Assembly: GCA_026706595.1 (NCBI GenBank)
Contig: JAPOYL010000011.1
Span: forward strand, 1-39,955
DNA from: Gammaproteobacteria bacterium
GTDB taxonomy: Bacteria > Pseudomonadota > Gammaproteobacteria > UBA4575
Direction of reading: 5' to 3'
DNA: 39,955 nucleotides
Under the pieces are notes generated by a model that worked only from the letters and a program-made list of their open reading frames with translations, was not told the DNA's origin and made no database searches. Shown here in pieces: positions 1 through 6,721 of this stretch (its first letter is position 1; each line of letters opens with the position of its first letter). A program made the position numbers and the translations under genes.

Positions 1-150
1 GGGCAGGAGACGGCACTGCCAATTGCACATGCACGGGGGCGCTGACACCGGAACCTGCCGCTGCTTCTTTGGGCCAATGGTGGTTTAGGAGTGCGCGCGG
101 ACGACACCGGGCATGATATGATTCAAGTACAAGAAACCGTTATTTTCTTC
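1..150. other. left-edge region without an assignable gene
   Basis: I see no complete gene here. Two plus-strand frames are open from the window edge, one closing with TAG at 86-88 and one with TGA near 117, and either could be the tail of an upstream gene. The short translations carry no motif I recognise. The stretch just before 150 probably contains the promoter of the DsrC-like gene at 167, but no clear -35/-10 pair can be picked out. Confidence 0.3.
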
Positions 151-160
151 AAGGAGGTGA
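151..160 (+). promoter_or_regulatory. full-length Shine-Dalgarno of the DsrC-like gene
   Basis: The ten bases AAGGAGGTGA match the whole anti-Shine-Dalgarno tail of 16S rRNA and lie 6 nt before the ATG at 167. This fixes the start codon and suggests very efficient translation. It is a stronger site than that of the canonical dsrC in this window. Confidence 0.85.
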
Positions 161-166
161 AGTCTC

Positions 167-505
167 ATGACAGTCCCGAAAGCGGATAACAACGAGCGTT
201 TTTTCATGTCAGATGACTGGTCCGATGAAGATGCAAAAAAAGTTGCAGCCGAGGAAGGGATTACCTTGACGGAGGATCATTTTGAAATGCTGCATGCCCT
301 GCAGGAGTACTACTCAAGACACGACATCAACATGATCAACATGCGCGAACTGCATGATGCGCTTGAGGAGAAATTCCACTACAAGGGGGGCATGAAGTAC
401 CTCTACGACCTGTTTCCAGGCGGACCGGTGGCCCAAGGTTGCAGGATTGCAGGCCTACATGTGCCTACAGGCGCCGTGGATAAAGGGTTTGGAAGCGTAG
501 CCTGA
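167..505 (+). CDS. DsrC-family protein keeping only the internal cysteine
   Basis: This 112-residue protein belongs to the DsrC/TusE/RspA family, which includes the sulfur-carrier partners of DsrAB and DsrMK. The family core is visible (KYLYDLFPGGP, then CRIAGL and a P-T-G arm). Canonical DsrC carries two cysteines on a flexible C-terminal arm in a C-x10-C arrangement. Here the internal one (Cys92) is kept, but the near-terminal one is Ala103, and the chain runs nine residues past that point. TusE has the opposite pattern, keeping the terminal cysteine. A normal internal trisulfide therefore cannot form. The gene lies tail to tail with dsrL, which supports a sulfur-oxidation role, possibly as a regulator or alternative carrier. 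Family membership is certain; the function is inferred. Confidence 0.9.
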   Translation: MTVPKADNNERFFMSDDWSDEDAKKVAAEEGITLTEDHFEMLHALQEYYSRHDINMINMRELHDALEEKFHYKGGMKYLYDLFPGGPVAQGCRIAGLHVPTGAVDKGFGSVA

Positions 506-517
506 GAGACTGCTTGT

Positions 518-564
518 TAGCCAGCCATCCCCGCAAGCCGCCATTTTACGAATGGCTGTGGCTA
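518..564. terminator. imperfect hairpin between convergent genes
   Basis: TAGCCA at 518-523 can pair with TGGCTA at 559-564, and GCCAT at 524-528 with ATGGC at 552-556, leaving a small bulge and a 23-nt loop. It lies between the DsrC-like gene and the end of dsrL and includes the dsrL stop codon. There is no T tract, so it is at best a weak bidirectional terminator or an mRNA-end stabiliser. Confidence 0.3.
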
Positions 565-2487
565 GTAGTGTAATCCCATCTTGATGTAGCCGCTTGGGCA
601 GACTTCGGCACAGATATGGCAGCCCACACATTTGTCGTAATCGGTGTCAACGTAACGGCCCATCGCGCGCTGGTCTTTCTTGACCCGGAAAATGGCATCT
701 TCGGGGCAATACACCACGCAGTTGTCGCATTCGAAGCACATTCCGCAGCTCATGCAGCGGGCTGCTTCGTCTATCGCTTTTTGTTCCTCTAGCGCAGAAA
801 ATCTTTCCTGGAAATTGTTCAGTACCGTATCAGCCGTAATGTTGGCTTCCTGCCGACGGTTCATGAGCTCATGGTCGAAATAGGCAAGGTGCAACTGGTC
901 ATGGGTCGCGATCTCGGTGGCTGAGCGGTCCTCATAGTTGTGAATTGCAAATTCTGCGGTGTCCGTACCCCAGGCCTCGCGGACTTCAAAGGCCGAGGGC
1001 TCAAGTTCACGTACGCGAAGCTCTTCCAGGAGCTTGAAATGGTGGGTGTCGATTTTCGGACGTGAGGGGATTTCCTGGTCCATCAGATAATGGTGCAGGC
1101 CTTCTGCTGCAATCGAGGCCTGCCCGATGGCCGTGGTGAGAAGATGCGGGTTGACGGCATCCCCGGCTACAAAATGCCCGGGTTTGCCTACCACCTGGTA
1201 CACCTTGTCGGCATCCATGAGCCCCCAACCGTTATCGAATTCCTCGATTCCCGTATAGTCGCCAGTTTGACCTGTCGCACTGACAATCAGGGTACATTCG
1301 ATATCGAATTCCTCGCCTTCCTTGGGCTGCAGCTTGCCATCGACGAGCTCTACCGGGACCACTCGAAGCGCCTTGGCCCTGCCATTCTCATCCTGGATCA
1401 CCTCAACAGGCGACAGCCCGTCATGGATTTCCACGCCCTCGCGAATCACGGCATCGAGTTCATGCTTGGTTGCTGGTGCCTCTGAGATCGGACGCCGGTA
1501 AACGACCCACACATCGGCTCCCGTACGCTTGGCCACGCTTGCCACATCATGCACCGTGTGTCCCAGAATCACGCTTTCCGGACGGTCTTTTTGGGTCACG
1601 CTGTGGATGTTGCCGATACGTCTGGCCACCGCCAGCACGTCCATCGCTGTATCCCCTGCACCGATTACCAGTATTCGGCCACTGATGTACTTCAGGCGGT
1701 CCTCATTAAAGGCACGCAGGTAGGACATGCCGTCGACGACGTTCGGGGCATCCCCTCCCGGGATCGGCAGTGTCTTTCCGGAGACCGCGCCAATACCCCA
1801 GAACACCGCATCGTAGTCACGTTCCAGTTCCTTGACCGAGACATCCGTGCCGACCCGGGTGTTCAGCTTGACCTCTACACCCATGTCGATGATCCGGTTG
1901 ATCTCGCCCTCCAGCACGGATCGTGGTGTACGGTATCCCGGGATACCGAATACCATCATGCCTCCAAGCTGGTCGTATTCATCAAAAATTGTGCAGGCAT
2001 GCCCTTTCTGGCGCAGGAAATAGGCCGCAGTCAGGCCCGCGCATCCACCACCGACAATGGCAACTTTCTTGCCGCTGTCCTGCTCGGGTACCGAATAGGT
2101 CAGGTTCTGCTGCAAAGCCCAGTCACCTACATACTGTTCCACAGCATTGATGCCCACGGCCTCTTCTACCTCATTGCGGTTGCAGCCATCCTCACACGGG
2201 GCAGGGCACACACGCCCCATCACGGATGGGAACGGGTTGGACATGGTCATGCGACGAAAGGCATATTCCTCCCAGGTCATATCGCCTACAGGTTTGTCAA
2301 TTCCCCGGACAATCGACAGCCAGCCACGAATATCATGGCCAGAGGGGCAGCTTGCCTGACACGGGGGGGTCCGGTGTATGTATGTGGGACAGATCTCCGA
2401 CAACCCGTTTTGCACAACGTCCTTGCTCCATTGCGTCGTGACATTGTCGCCGTCCTCATAACGTCGAAAAGTGAGCTTTTCTTCCAT
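562..2487 (-). CDS. dsrL: DsrL, iron-sulfur flavoprotein NAD(P)H:acceptor oxidoreductase
   Basis: DsrL is the cytoplasmic partner of DsrAB in sulfur oxidisers and is thought to pass electrons from persulfide oxidation to NAD(P)+. The 641 residues resemble the glutamate synthase small subunit with an added ferredoxin tail. An N-terminal [4Fe-4S] region has CQASCPSGHDIRGW and CPAPCEDGC. A FAD-binding GGGCAGL glycine motif lies near residue 150, a second nucleotide-binding motif (VIGAGDTAMD) follows, then a GDAVNPHLLTTAIGQA FAD signature. The C-terminus has two cysteine clusters (CMSCGMCFECDNCVVYCP and CVGCHICAEVCP). A GGAGGT ribosome site stands 8 nt before the ATG. In Allochromatium-type loci dsrL sits between dsrK and dsrJ. 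Here it lies 4 kb upstream of dsrA on the opposite strand with its own promoter, so it is probably a separate transcript. Confidence 0.93.
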   Translation of the reverse strand: MEEKLTFRRYEDGDNVTTQWSKDVVQNGLSEICPTYIHRTPPCQASCPSGHDIRGWLSIVRGIDKPVGDMTWEEYAFRRMTMSNPFPSVMGRVCPAPCEDGCNRNEVEEAVGINAVEQYVGDWALQQNLTYSVPEQDSGKKVAIVGGGCAGLTAAYFLRQKGHACTIFDEYDQLGGMMVFGIPGYRTPRSVLEGEINRIIDMGVEVKLNTRVGTDVSVKELERDYDAVFWGIGAVSGKTLPIPGGDAPNVVDGMSYLRAFNEDRLKYISGRILVIGAGDTAMDVLAVARRIGNIHSVTQKDRPESVILGHTVHDVASVAKRTGADVWVVYRRPISEAPATKHELDAVIREGVEIHDGLSPVEVIQDENGRAKALRVVPVELVDGKLQPKEGEEFDIECTLIVSATGQTGDYTGIEEFDNGWGLMDADKVYQVVGKPGHFVAGDAVNPHLLTTAIGQASIAAEGLHHYLMDQEIPSRPKIDTHHFKLLEELRVRELEPSAFEVREAWGTDTAEFAIHNYEDRSATEIATHDQLHLAYFDHELMNRRQEANITADTVLNNFQERFSALEEQKAIDEAARCMSCGMCFECDNCVVYCPEDAIFRVKKDQRAMGRYVDTDYDKCVGCHICAEVCPSGYIKMGLHY

Positions 2488-2567
2488 TATCCGCTACCTC
2501 CAAAACAAGCGTCCCAACCCCGGTGGTCGGGTCGATTTGAATCTATCAGGCAAAATAAGAGTCCCCG

Positions 2568-2596
2568 ATTATAAGGAAATTTCCGGGCACGAGAAT
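2568..2596 (-). promoter_or_regulatory. probable dsrL promoter
   Basis: Read on the minus strand, a consensus TATAAT -10 hexamer occupies 2573-2568, about 80 nt upstream of the dsrL ATG. The -35 region is weak (TTCTCG at 16 nt spacing). A perfect 10-bp palindrome, GGAAATTTCC (2575-2584), lies in the spacer, where a bound regulator would block RNA polymerase. The -10 is clear; the operator reading is inference. Confidence 0.5.
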
Positions 2597-2690
2597 ATAA
2601 CTTAAGCACTATCTCCGCCGGACATGCGCTACACGGCATTCGGCATGTTCATGCATCGTTGCCCTGGGCCCAGAAGACCGGTTTGGCAGG

Positions 2691-3014
2691 TCAGTCCATG
2701 ACAAGCTCGGTCAGTGTCATGTCGCCCGAAGTGTCAATGTCGAGGGCCTGGATCCCGGGCATCCTGTCCACGATGTAGGCTGCCATCAGCCCTACGGTTG
2801 CCGCTCTCTCCTGCTGTATCGCGGTCAGCATCTTGTCAGCCGCAATCTGGCAGCGTTGCAGGTCGTTGGGGCAATCTACCCAGGTACGGCTCATTTGCCA
2901 GCCCCTGTCCATGTCCGAATCCATTTTCTGGAATATATCCTGAGCGTCCTGCGTCATTTCATGATCGACGCGCAGGGAAAAGGTTTTCTCATCAATTGTG
3001 ACTTTCAGTATCAT
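2691..3014 (-). CDS. small uncharacterised protein
   Basis: This is a 107-residue soluble protein from the ATG at 3014. A TTG 15 nt further upstream is in frame but has no better ribosome site. It begins with a beta-like stretch (MILKVTIDEKTFSLRV), followed by an acidic amphipathic middle (KMDSDMDRGWQMSRTWVDC) and a helical part containing RCQIAADKML. It ends with an aspartate-rich IDTSGDMT motif. There is no signal peptide, membrane segment or cofactor motif. It follows the same direction as dsrL but is separated from it by about 200 bp that includes the dsrL promoter. I do not assign a function. Composition and codon use resemble the neighbours, so it looks like a real resident gene. Confidence 0.7.
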   Translation of the reverse strand: MILKVTIDEKTFSLRVDHEMTQDAQDIFQKMDSDMDRGWQMSRTWVDCPNDLQRCQIAADKMLTAIQQERAATVGLMAAYIVDRMPGIQALDIDTSGDMTLTELVMD

Positions 3015-3071
3015 CGGGGGGTTTCGCAAACTTGCTGCATGTCAATGTGACCAGCACCGAGTATTCAAAGA

Positions 3072-3740
3072 ATGGTGATACAAGTCAAACATGTTCTCGG
3101 CGACCAGGAACTCCATCGGGTACGCGAAGTGCTTGCCAGTGCTAAATTCCAGGACGGCAGGCTTTCCGCCGGGCTATCTGCCCGGCAGGTGAAAAACAAC
3201 GAAGAGGTTTGCAGCGAACAAACGGTTTCCGAGCTGAACCGCGTTGTCATGGGTAATCTGGTACGTCATCCCGAGTACAAGATTGCGGCACTCCCGCACC
3301 GCATCGCGGTGCCCTTTTACGTACGATACGGCAAGGGCATGGCGTACGGAGAACACATGGACGATCCTGTGATGGGGGAGGAAAACCGCTATCGCTCTGA
3401 TATTGCCGTCACCGTATTTTTGAATTCGCCCGATGAATACGAAGGCGGGGAGCTGGTGATTAGCACGCCCTTTGGACGCCAGCCAATCAAGTGTCCGGCG
3501 GGTGACGCCGTGTTGTATCCTGCCTCGACACGCCATCAAGTGAACCCGGTGACGAGCGGTGAGCGTCTGGTGGCTGTAACCTGGGTGCAGAGCCTGGTAC
3601 GGAGCTATGAACAACGCGACCTGCTTTATCAGCTCGGCAAGACCCGTGAGAAAATGTTGCGCAAGGCCCCTGATTCCGAGGATAGCCGGCGCATCGACAA
3701 CGTATACCTCAACCTGATGCGCATGTGGAGCGCAGTCTGA
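3072..3740 (+). CDS. PKHD-type Fe(II)/2-oxoglutarate dioxygenase
   Basis: This 222-residue protein matches the PiuC/YbiX family of PKHD-type hydroxylases in length and motif order. The double-stranded beta-helix core shows the iron-binding H-x-D (YGEHMDD, about residues 95-98), the distal histidine (PASTRHQVNPV, near residue 157) and the 2-oxoglutarate arginine (GERLVAVTW). The substrate of this family is not firmly known; members often sit near TonB-dependent iron-uptake genes. No such gene adjoins it here. Instead it lies between dsrL and the Cas6-like/DsrC-like string, alone on the plus strand. The C-terminal helical part (LLYQLGKTREKML) is typical. A shared role with the second dioxygenase at 5481-6398 is possible but unproven. 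Confidence 0.88.
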   Translation: MVIQVKHVLGDQELHRVREVLASAKFQDGRLSAGLSARQVKNNEEVCSEQTVSELNRVVMGNLVRHPEYKIAALPHRIAVPFYVRYGKGMAYGEHMDDPVMGEENRYRSDIAVTVFLNSPDEYEGGELVISTPFGRQPIKCPAGDAVLYPASTRHQVNPVTSGERLVAVTWVQSLVRSYEQRDLLYQLGKTREKMLRKAPDSEDSRRIDNVYLNLMRMWSAV

Positions 3741-3879
3741 AGCAACAGACCTAGTGGGAATAGGCCCGCAGACCGGGTGGCATGGTCCAGTAAGGCGAGG
3801 GGTGGGGTGTTGGAATTCCGTGCAGGCAGGTGTTCTTGTGCCTGAAACGAATACGGAAAAGGCTTTTTGAGAGGTCGGC
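3741..3879. other. convergent intergenic gap
   Basis: About 140 bp separate the PKHD hydroxylase from the end of the leftward gene string. It is G-rich around 3795-3830. I see no hairpin with a T tract and no convincing reading frame. Confidence 0.4.
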
Positions 3880-4083
3880 CTAGGGCTTGGAGCCTACTTC
3901 CTCATGGGCATCGTCCACCACATCCATGGCGACCTTCGCATACTCTTCTTTGAAGCCGTCGAGCTCTGAGCCTTCCTTTGGCATCCAATAACTTTCTGCC
4001 GTCAACTTCCCGCTTTGCTCGAGTTCAATGAATTTCTTTTGCATTTCAAGCAGTTTCTGGATCTTTTCCTGTTTGGAACTCAC
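3880..4083 (-). CDS. 67-residue acidic helical protein, last gene of the Cas6-like string
   Basis: This is a short, charged, probably all-helical protein. Its N-terminal third is a likely coiled coil or helix (KIQKLLEMQKKFIELEQSG), then comes a YWMPKEGSELDGF turn and a second acidic helix (EEYAKVAMDVVDDAHEEVG). It has no cysteine, signal peptide or membrane segment. The start is GTG with a GTGAGGA ribosome site about 7 nt upstream, which supports a real gene. It sits about 110 bp behind the cysteine-free DsrC homologue and probably shares its transcript. I do not recognise a family. Its size and helical character would suit a small adaptor. Confidence 0.7.
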   Translation of the reverse strand: MSSKQEKIQKLLEMQKKFIELEQSGKLTAESYWMPKEGSELDGFKEEYAKVAMDVVDDAHEEVGSKP

Positions 4084-4193
4084 GTCGAATCCTCACTCTG
4101 TTCACATCCGCCTGCATACGCTAGTGGCCCGGCGGTCCGCTGTCTGTATTCCCTAATGGGTGCAGGCATGGGCATCGCGCGCTCAGGCCAGAA

Positions 4194-4535
4194 TCAATAT
4201 CCGCCCTTGCGCCGACTCTCGGGTAACCCGCCGATGCGACCTGCCTGCTTGCTGGGGTTTCCAGGAAACAGGTCGTACAAGACCTTGGCATTCAATTTCT
4301 TGTCTCCCCAGGCCTTGGCCATGGTCTTGACCATGTTTCGGGTGTTGGGCAGGTTTCCGTTGTTGTTGATGAACTCATCCCTGAGGTAATTGATGACGTC
4401 CCAGTGCCGGTCTGTCAGCTCAAGACCTTCCTCCTGGGCAATTATGCTCGCCACCTCTTCGCTCCAGTCTCCAATGTCAACCAGAAAACCGGAGTCCGTT
4501 GTTTCGATTTCCTTACCATCAATGTTAATTGCCAT
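4194..4535 (-). CDS. cysteine-free DsrC homologue (RspA-like)
   Basis: This is a 113-residue DsrC/TusE-family protein. The start is the ATG at 4535, with GAGGAG about 7 nt upstream; an in-frame extension to 4631 shows no family similarity. The N-terminal strand motif (INIDGKEIETTDSGFL), DRHWDVINYLRDEF and VLYDLFPGNPSKQAG align closely with the canonical DsrC of this window. Both redox positions are lost: the internal cysteine is Gly99, and the tail ends in RRKGGY. No cysteine occurs anywhere in the protein. Published surveys of the family put such proteins in an RspA (regulatory sulfur-related) class, which cannot carry sulfur. It sits 64 bp after the Cas6-like gene on the same strand. A DNA- or protein-binding regulatory role is the family proposal and is not shown here. 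Confidence 0.88.
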   Translation of the reverse strand: MAINIDGKEIETTDSGFLVDIGDWSEEVASIIAQEEGLELTDRHWDVINYLRDEFINNNGNLPNTRNMVKTMAKAWGDKKLNAKVLYDLFPGNPSKQAGRIGGLPESRRKGGY

Positions 4536-4599
4536 AACTTCACTCCTCACCTGACAATTTTTGCTTGCCTTTATGTCAGCAGTTAACTTAACAGTGGTT

Positions 4600-5289
4600 T
4601 TATTTTTCCTGTGACTGCCGGACGGCGTCAATACCCTTATGAGGTAGGAACAAGCCGCAGCCTACCTTGCGGCCCGGACCCAGGCCGTGTTGCTGCAGGT
4701 GAATGGACTCTTCTTTCTCCAGGCTGTCGATCATCAGGCTGCGCGTGGACAGATTGTCTTCGGGCATCCGCAGCACGTGCGCCCGTCCGCTCATCATCTT
4801 CCTGGCATGTATGCCCTGGCCCCTCAGCAGCTTGTCCGCCTGATCCAGGAAGGCTGCCTCGTCGGTGAGATGATCCGTGACTATGTAGCGCGCGAAAATC
4901 GTGGTCTGCGTAGAAAGCAATTTCTCATGGGGTTGACTCAGGATCAGTTCATGAGCACCGACCTGCATCCTTCTGCCTGCAAGCTGCTTGGCCTCGGGGA
5001 TCCGGTGTTTTGGCAGTCTCAGCGTGAAACGCGTACGGCGGGACAGACTCAACAACGCATCCGGTTCCTGCGGCCTGATCCAGCCATTCCCTGACTCGGC
5101 CCCATGGATCAGGTGGATCCCGGCCTGGGACTCTTCTGCCATCCAGGTCAGTTCAGCCTGAATGGCCCTGTAAAGGTCATAGGCATGGTCCAGCGGCAAT
5201 TGCTTGCACTGTACCTTGAATGATAAATCGATGACATCGTCCGGTACGACGTACTGCTTGCCCTTGTCTTCTCGATCCTGCCAGTACAT
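4600..5289 (-). CDS. stand-alone Cas6/Cmx6-like protein
   Basis: This 229-residue protein resembles Cas6 of the I-MYXAN type (Cmx6), an endoribonuclease that cuts CRISPR transcripts. The evidence is the overall order: a VIDLSFKVQCKQLPLDHAYDLY start, then GIHLIHG, RTRFTLRLP and AGRRMQVGAHEL. The C-terminal glycine-rich loop GLGPGRKVGCG fits the Cas6 G-h-G-x5-G-h-G signature exactly. A histidine (DHAYDLY) occurs near the usual catalytic region. No CRISPR array, cas1, cas2 or effector gene is present in the window. The gene begins 7 bp after a 58-residue gene and is followed by a DsrC homologue, which ties it to sulfur metabolism. The ATG at 5289 lacks a good ribosome site, suggesting coupled translation. 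The fold call is strong. The activity and RNA target are unknown, and it may be a repurposed RNA-binding protein. Confidence 0.8.
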   Translation of the reverse strand: MYWQDREDKGKQYVVPDDVIDLSFKVQCKQLPLDHAYDLYRAIQAELTWMAEESQAGIHLIHGAESGNGWIRPQEPDALLSLSRRTRFTLRLPKHRIPEAKQLAGRRMQVGAHELILSQPHEKLLSTQTTIFARYIVTDHLTDEAAFLDQADKLLRGQGIHARKMMSGRAHVLRMPEDNLSTRSLMIDSLEKEESIHLQQHGLGPGRKVGCGLFLPHKGIDAVRQSQEK

Positions 5290-5296
5290 TGCAGGG

Positions 5297-5473
5297 CTAG
5301 TCGGGGATTTTATTGGCCGACGTGAATACCGATTCCAGGATGTCTTCCCAGTTTTCGGGAGTGTCATGAAAAGGGGGGCGCACATCCATGCGAAAGAACC
5401 GTTCCTCCTTTTGTGCGTGCTCGCCGATCTTTTCCTTGAGTTCCTCGAACGATTGCAGCTCATGGTGCTGCAT
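5297..5473 (-). CDS. 58-residue acidic protein between dioxygenase and Cas6-like gene
   Basis: This is a small soluble protein starting at the ATG at 5473, 7 nt after the TauD-like stop, with GAGTGAG upstream. A second in-frame ATG at 5497 would overlap that gene. The sequence has a helix (SFEELKEKIGEHAQKEERFF) and then a MDVRPPFHDTPENWEDILE segment. It contains no cysteine or transmembrane helix. The very tight spacing on both sides argues for cotranslation with the dioxygenase and the Cas6-like protein. No family was recognised; a subunit or specificity factor for either neighbour is conceivable. Confidence 0.65.
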   Translation of the reverse strand: MQHHELQSFEELKEKIGEHAQKEERFFRMDVRPPFHDTPENWEDILESVFTSANKIPD

Positions 5474-5480
5474 GAGGATC

Positions 5481-6398
5481 TCACTCAGCCACAACATCGT
5501 CGGTGTGCCGCATGTCGTTTGCCAGGTCGGGTCTGGCCACACGTTCGTAAAAACGGGCCCGGTACAGCAGGCGTCTTGAGCGGGGTTTATCAATAAACAT
5601 GGTTCGATTATGCAGCACATTGTTGCAAATCACACCCTCACCACTTTGCAGGCGGTGGTGGAACCGGTATGGGTTGTCATCAAGGATTTCCTGCAAGGCG
5701 GACCTTGCCCGCGCGCATGCCTGACTGTCCTTCCAGTGGATATTGCGGGTACGGGCGGTATAGCGCGTGTATAAGGTTTGTGTGGGTCCGTCGATCACAA
5801 ACACGGGCCCGGTTGTCTCAAGATTTGGCCGTTCACTGTTTTCAGGATTGGGGGGGATCGTCATGGCCTCGGGATCCATCAGGGCCTCGATGTGTCCCGG
5901 GTCATGATCGCGCAACAGGATGTACAGGATTTCAGGGTCCAGGTAGGTGTTTTCGCCGCCACTTTCGGCAGGGCGTACGCAGTGCATCAAAAATGCCCGG
6001 ATGCGTTGAGCATCCTGATTGTAGTAGCCGTCGGTGTGCCAGTTCAGTAGCTTGTTCGTGTACGGAATGTACGAGCTTCCAGGCCCTTCAGGCAAGACCT
6101 GTATGGATGAAATCCGATCCCGGTCCGCATGAAAGTTGGCATCCATGTGGGTCAGGCCCAGCTGTTTAGCAATGGCGGCTACAATGCTTTTGTCCAGCAC
6201 GTCGCCATACCGGATCCTGTAGATGGCAAGATTGGTCTTCTCGCACAATCGCAACAGGCTGCCTTTTTCTTCCTGAGTCAGCCGGCAGGGGTTTTGGATG
6301 TCCACGATCAGCTGTTCCGTTTGGGCCGGATAGTTCCGCAGTTTGCGTGCCCGCCACTGGCGGTATGCGCTGGTATTTTCAAGTAAGAACTGCTGCAT
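5481..6398 (-). CDS. TauD/TfdA-family Fe(II)/2-oxoglutarate dioxygenase
   Basis: From the ATG at 6398 this is a 305-residue dioxygenase. Conserved-looking sequence begins at once (LLENTSAYRQWRARKL). The iron site is visible as H-x-D in LLNWHTDGYYN, about residue 120, with the distal histidine in NNVLHNRT and the 2-oxoglutarate arginine in the RRLLYRARFYER region. TauD relatives hydroxylate sulfonates and other small organic acids; nothing here identifies the substrate. An upstream in-frame ATG at 6584 has an AGGA-like ribosome site and would add 62 residues, but that extension is unlike the family and covers the control region, so I reject it with moderate confidence. It is the first gene of the leftward string and is divergent from dsrA. 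Confidence 0.85.
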   Translation of the reverse strand: MQQFLLENTSAYRQWRARKLRNYPAQTEQLIVDIQNPCRLTQEEKGSLLRLCEKTNLAIYRIRYGDVLDKSIVAAIAKQLGLTHMDANFHADRDRISSIQVLPEGPGSSYIPYTNKLLNWHTDGYYNQDAQRIRAFLMHCVRPAESGGENTYLDPEILYILLRDHDPGHIEALMDPEAMTIPPNPENSERPNLETTGPVFVIDGPTQTLYTRYTARTRNIHWKDSQACARARSALQEILDDNPYRFHHRLQSGEGVICNNVLHNRTMFIDKPRSRRLLYRARFYERVARPDLANDMRHTDDVVAE

Positions 6399-6687
6399 GG
6401 GCTGGCGAGCACAGAAATGATCCGAGGGAGAAGGGAAAAGACTGTACGACTGTGTGTGGACCTCCCGTGCGAAATAATGCCTGAGACACTTGCGGTTTAG
6501 CTTAATGTTATCGACCTGATAAATCCTATCTCTATCGGGATAACCCGCTTTTGGGTTCGCACCCCATGGAGGGGGTTTTGTCATCTAGGTCCTGCTTCTA
6601 GACTCATCAAGGTATGTTTAGAACCTTTAGGCTTCTTTGCCATGACGTGTTCCTGTACACTTAATAGAGTCCATGCATCCGGTTTGA

Positions 6688-6705
6688 GGTTTCAGATCTG
6701 AAACC
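6688..6705. promoter_or_regulatory. perfect 18-bp palindrome upstream of dsrA, candidate operator
   Basis: GGTTTCAGATCTGAAACC is identical to its reverse complement over all 18 bases. It lies 24 bp before the dsrA ATG and 10 bp before its ribosome site, downstream of the candidate promoter. This is the right place for a repressor site or a 5'-leader stem controlling the sulfur-oxidation operon. I cannot assign a cognate regulator. Confidence 0.65.
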
Positions 6706-6715
6706 AGAAATACGT

Positions 6716-6721
6716 AAGGAG
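6716..6721 (+). promoter_or_regulatory. dsrA ribosome binding site
   Basis: AAGGAG stands 8 nt before the ATG at 6730 and fixes the dsrA start. Confidence 0.85.

Noticed and set aside
1-117. Tail of an upstream protein-coding gene
   Set aside because: Two plus-strand frames are open from the edge, but both are short and lack motifs, so neither can be chosen.
1549-2574. Long plus-strand open frame opposite dsrL (341 codons)
   Set aside because: It is antisense to a gene with clear cofactor motifs; the translation is low-complexity, shows no domain and has no ribosome site.
4536-4631. Upstream extension of the cysteine-free DsrC homologue
   Set aside because: The ATG at 4535 has GAGGAG at good spacing and aligns with DsrC; the extension overlaps the end of the Cas6-like gene and is not family-like.
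6399-6584. N-terminal extension of the TauD-like dioxygenase to an ATG at 6584
   Set aside because: There is an AGGA-like site, but the 62 extra residues look non-native and would occupy the divergent control region; family-like sequence begins at the 6398 start.
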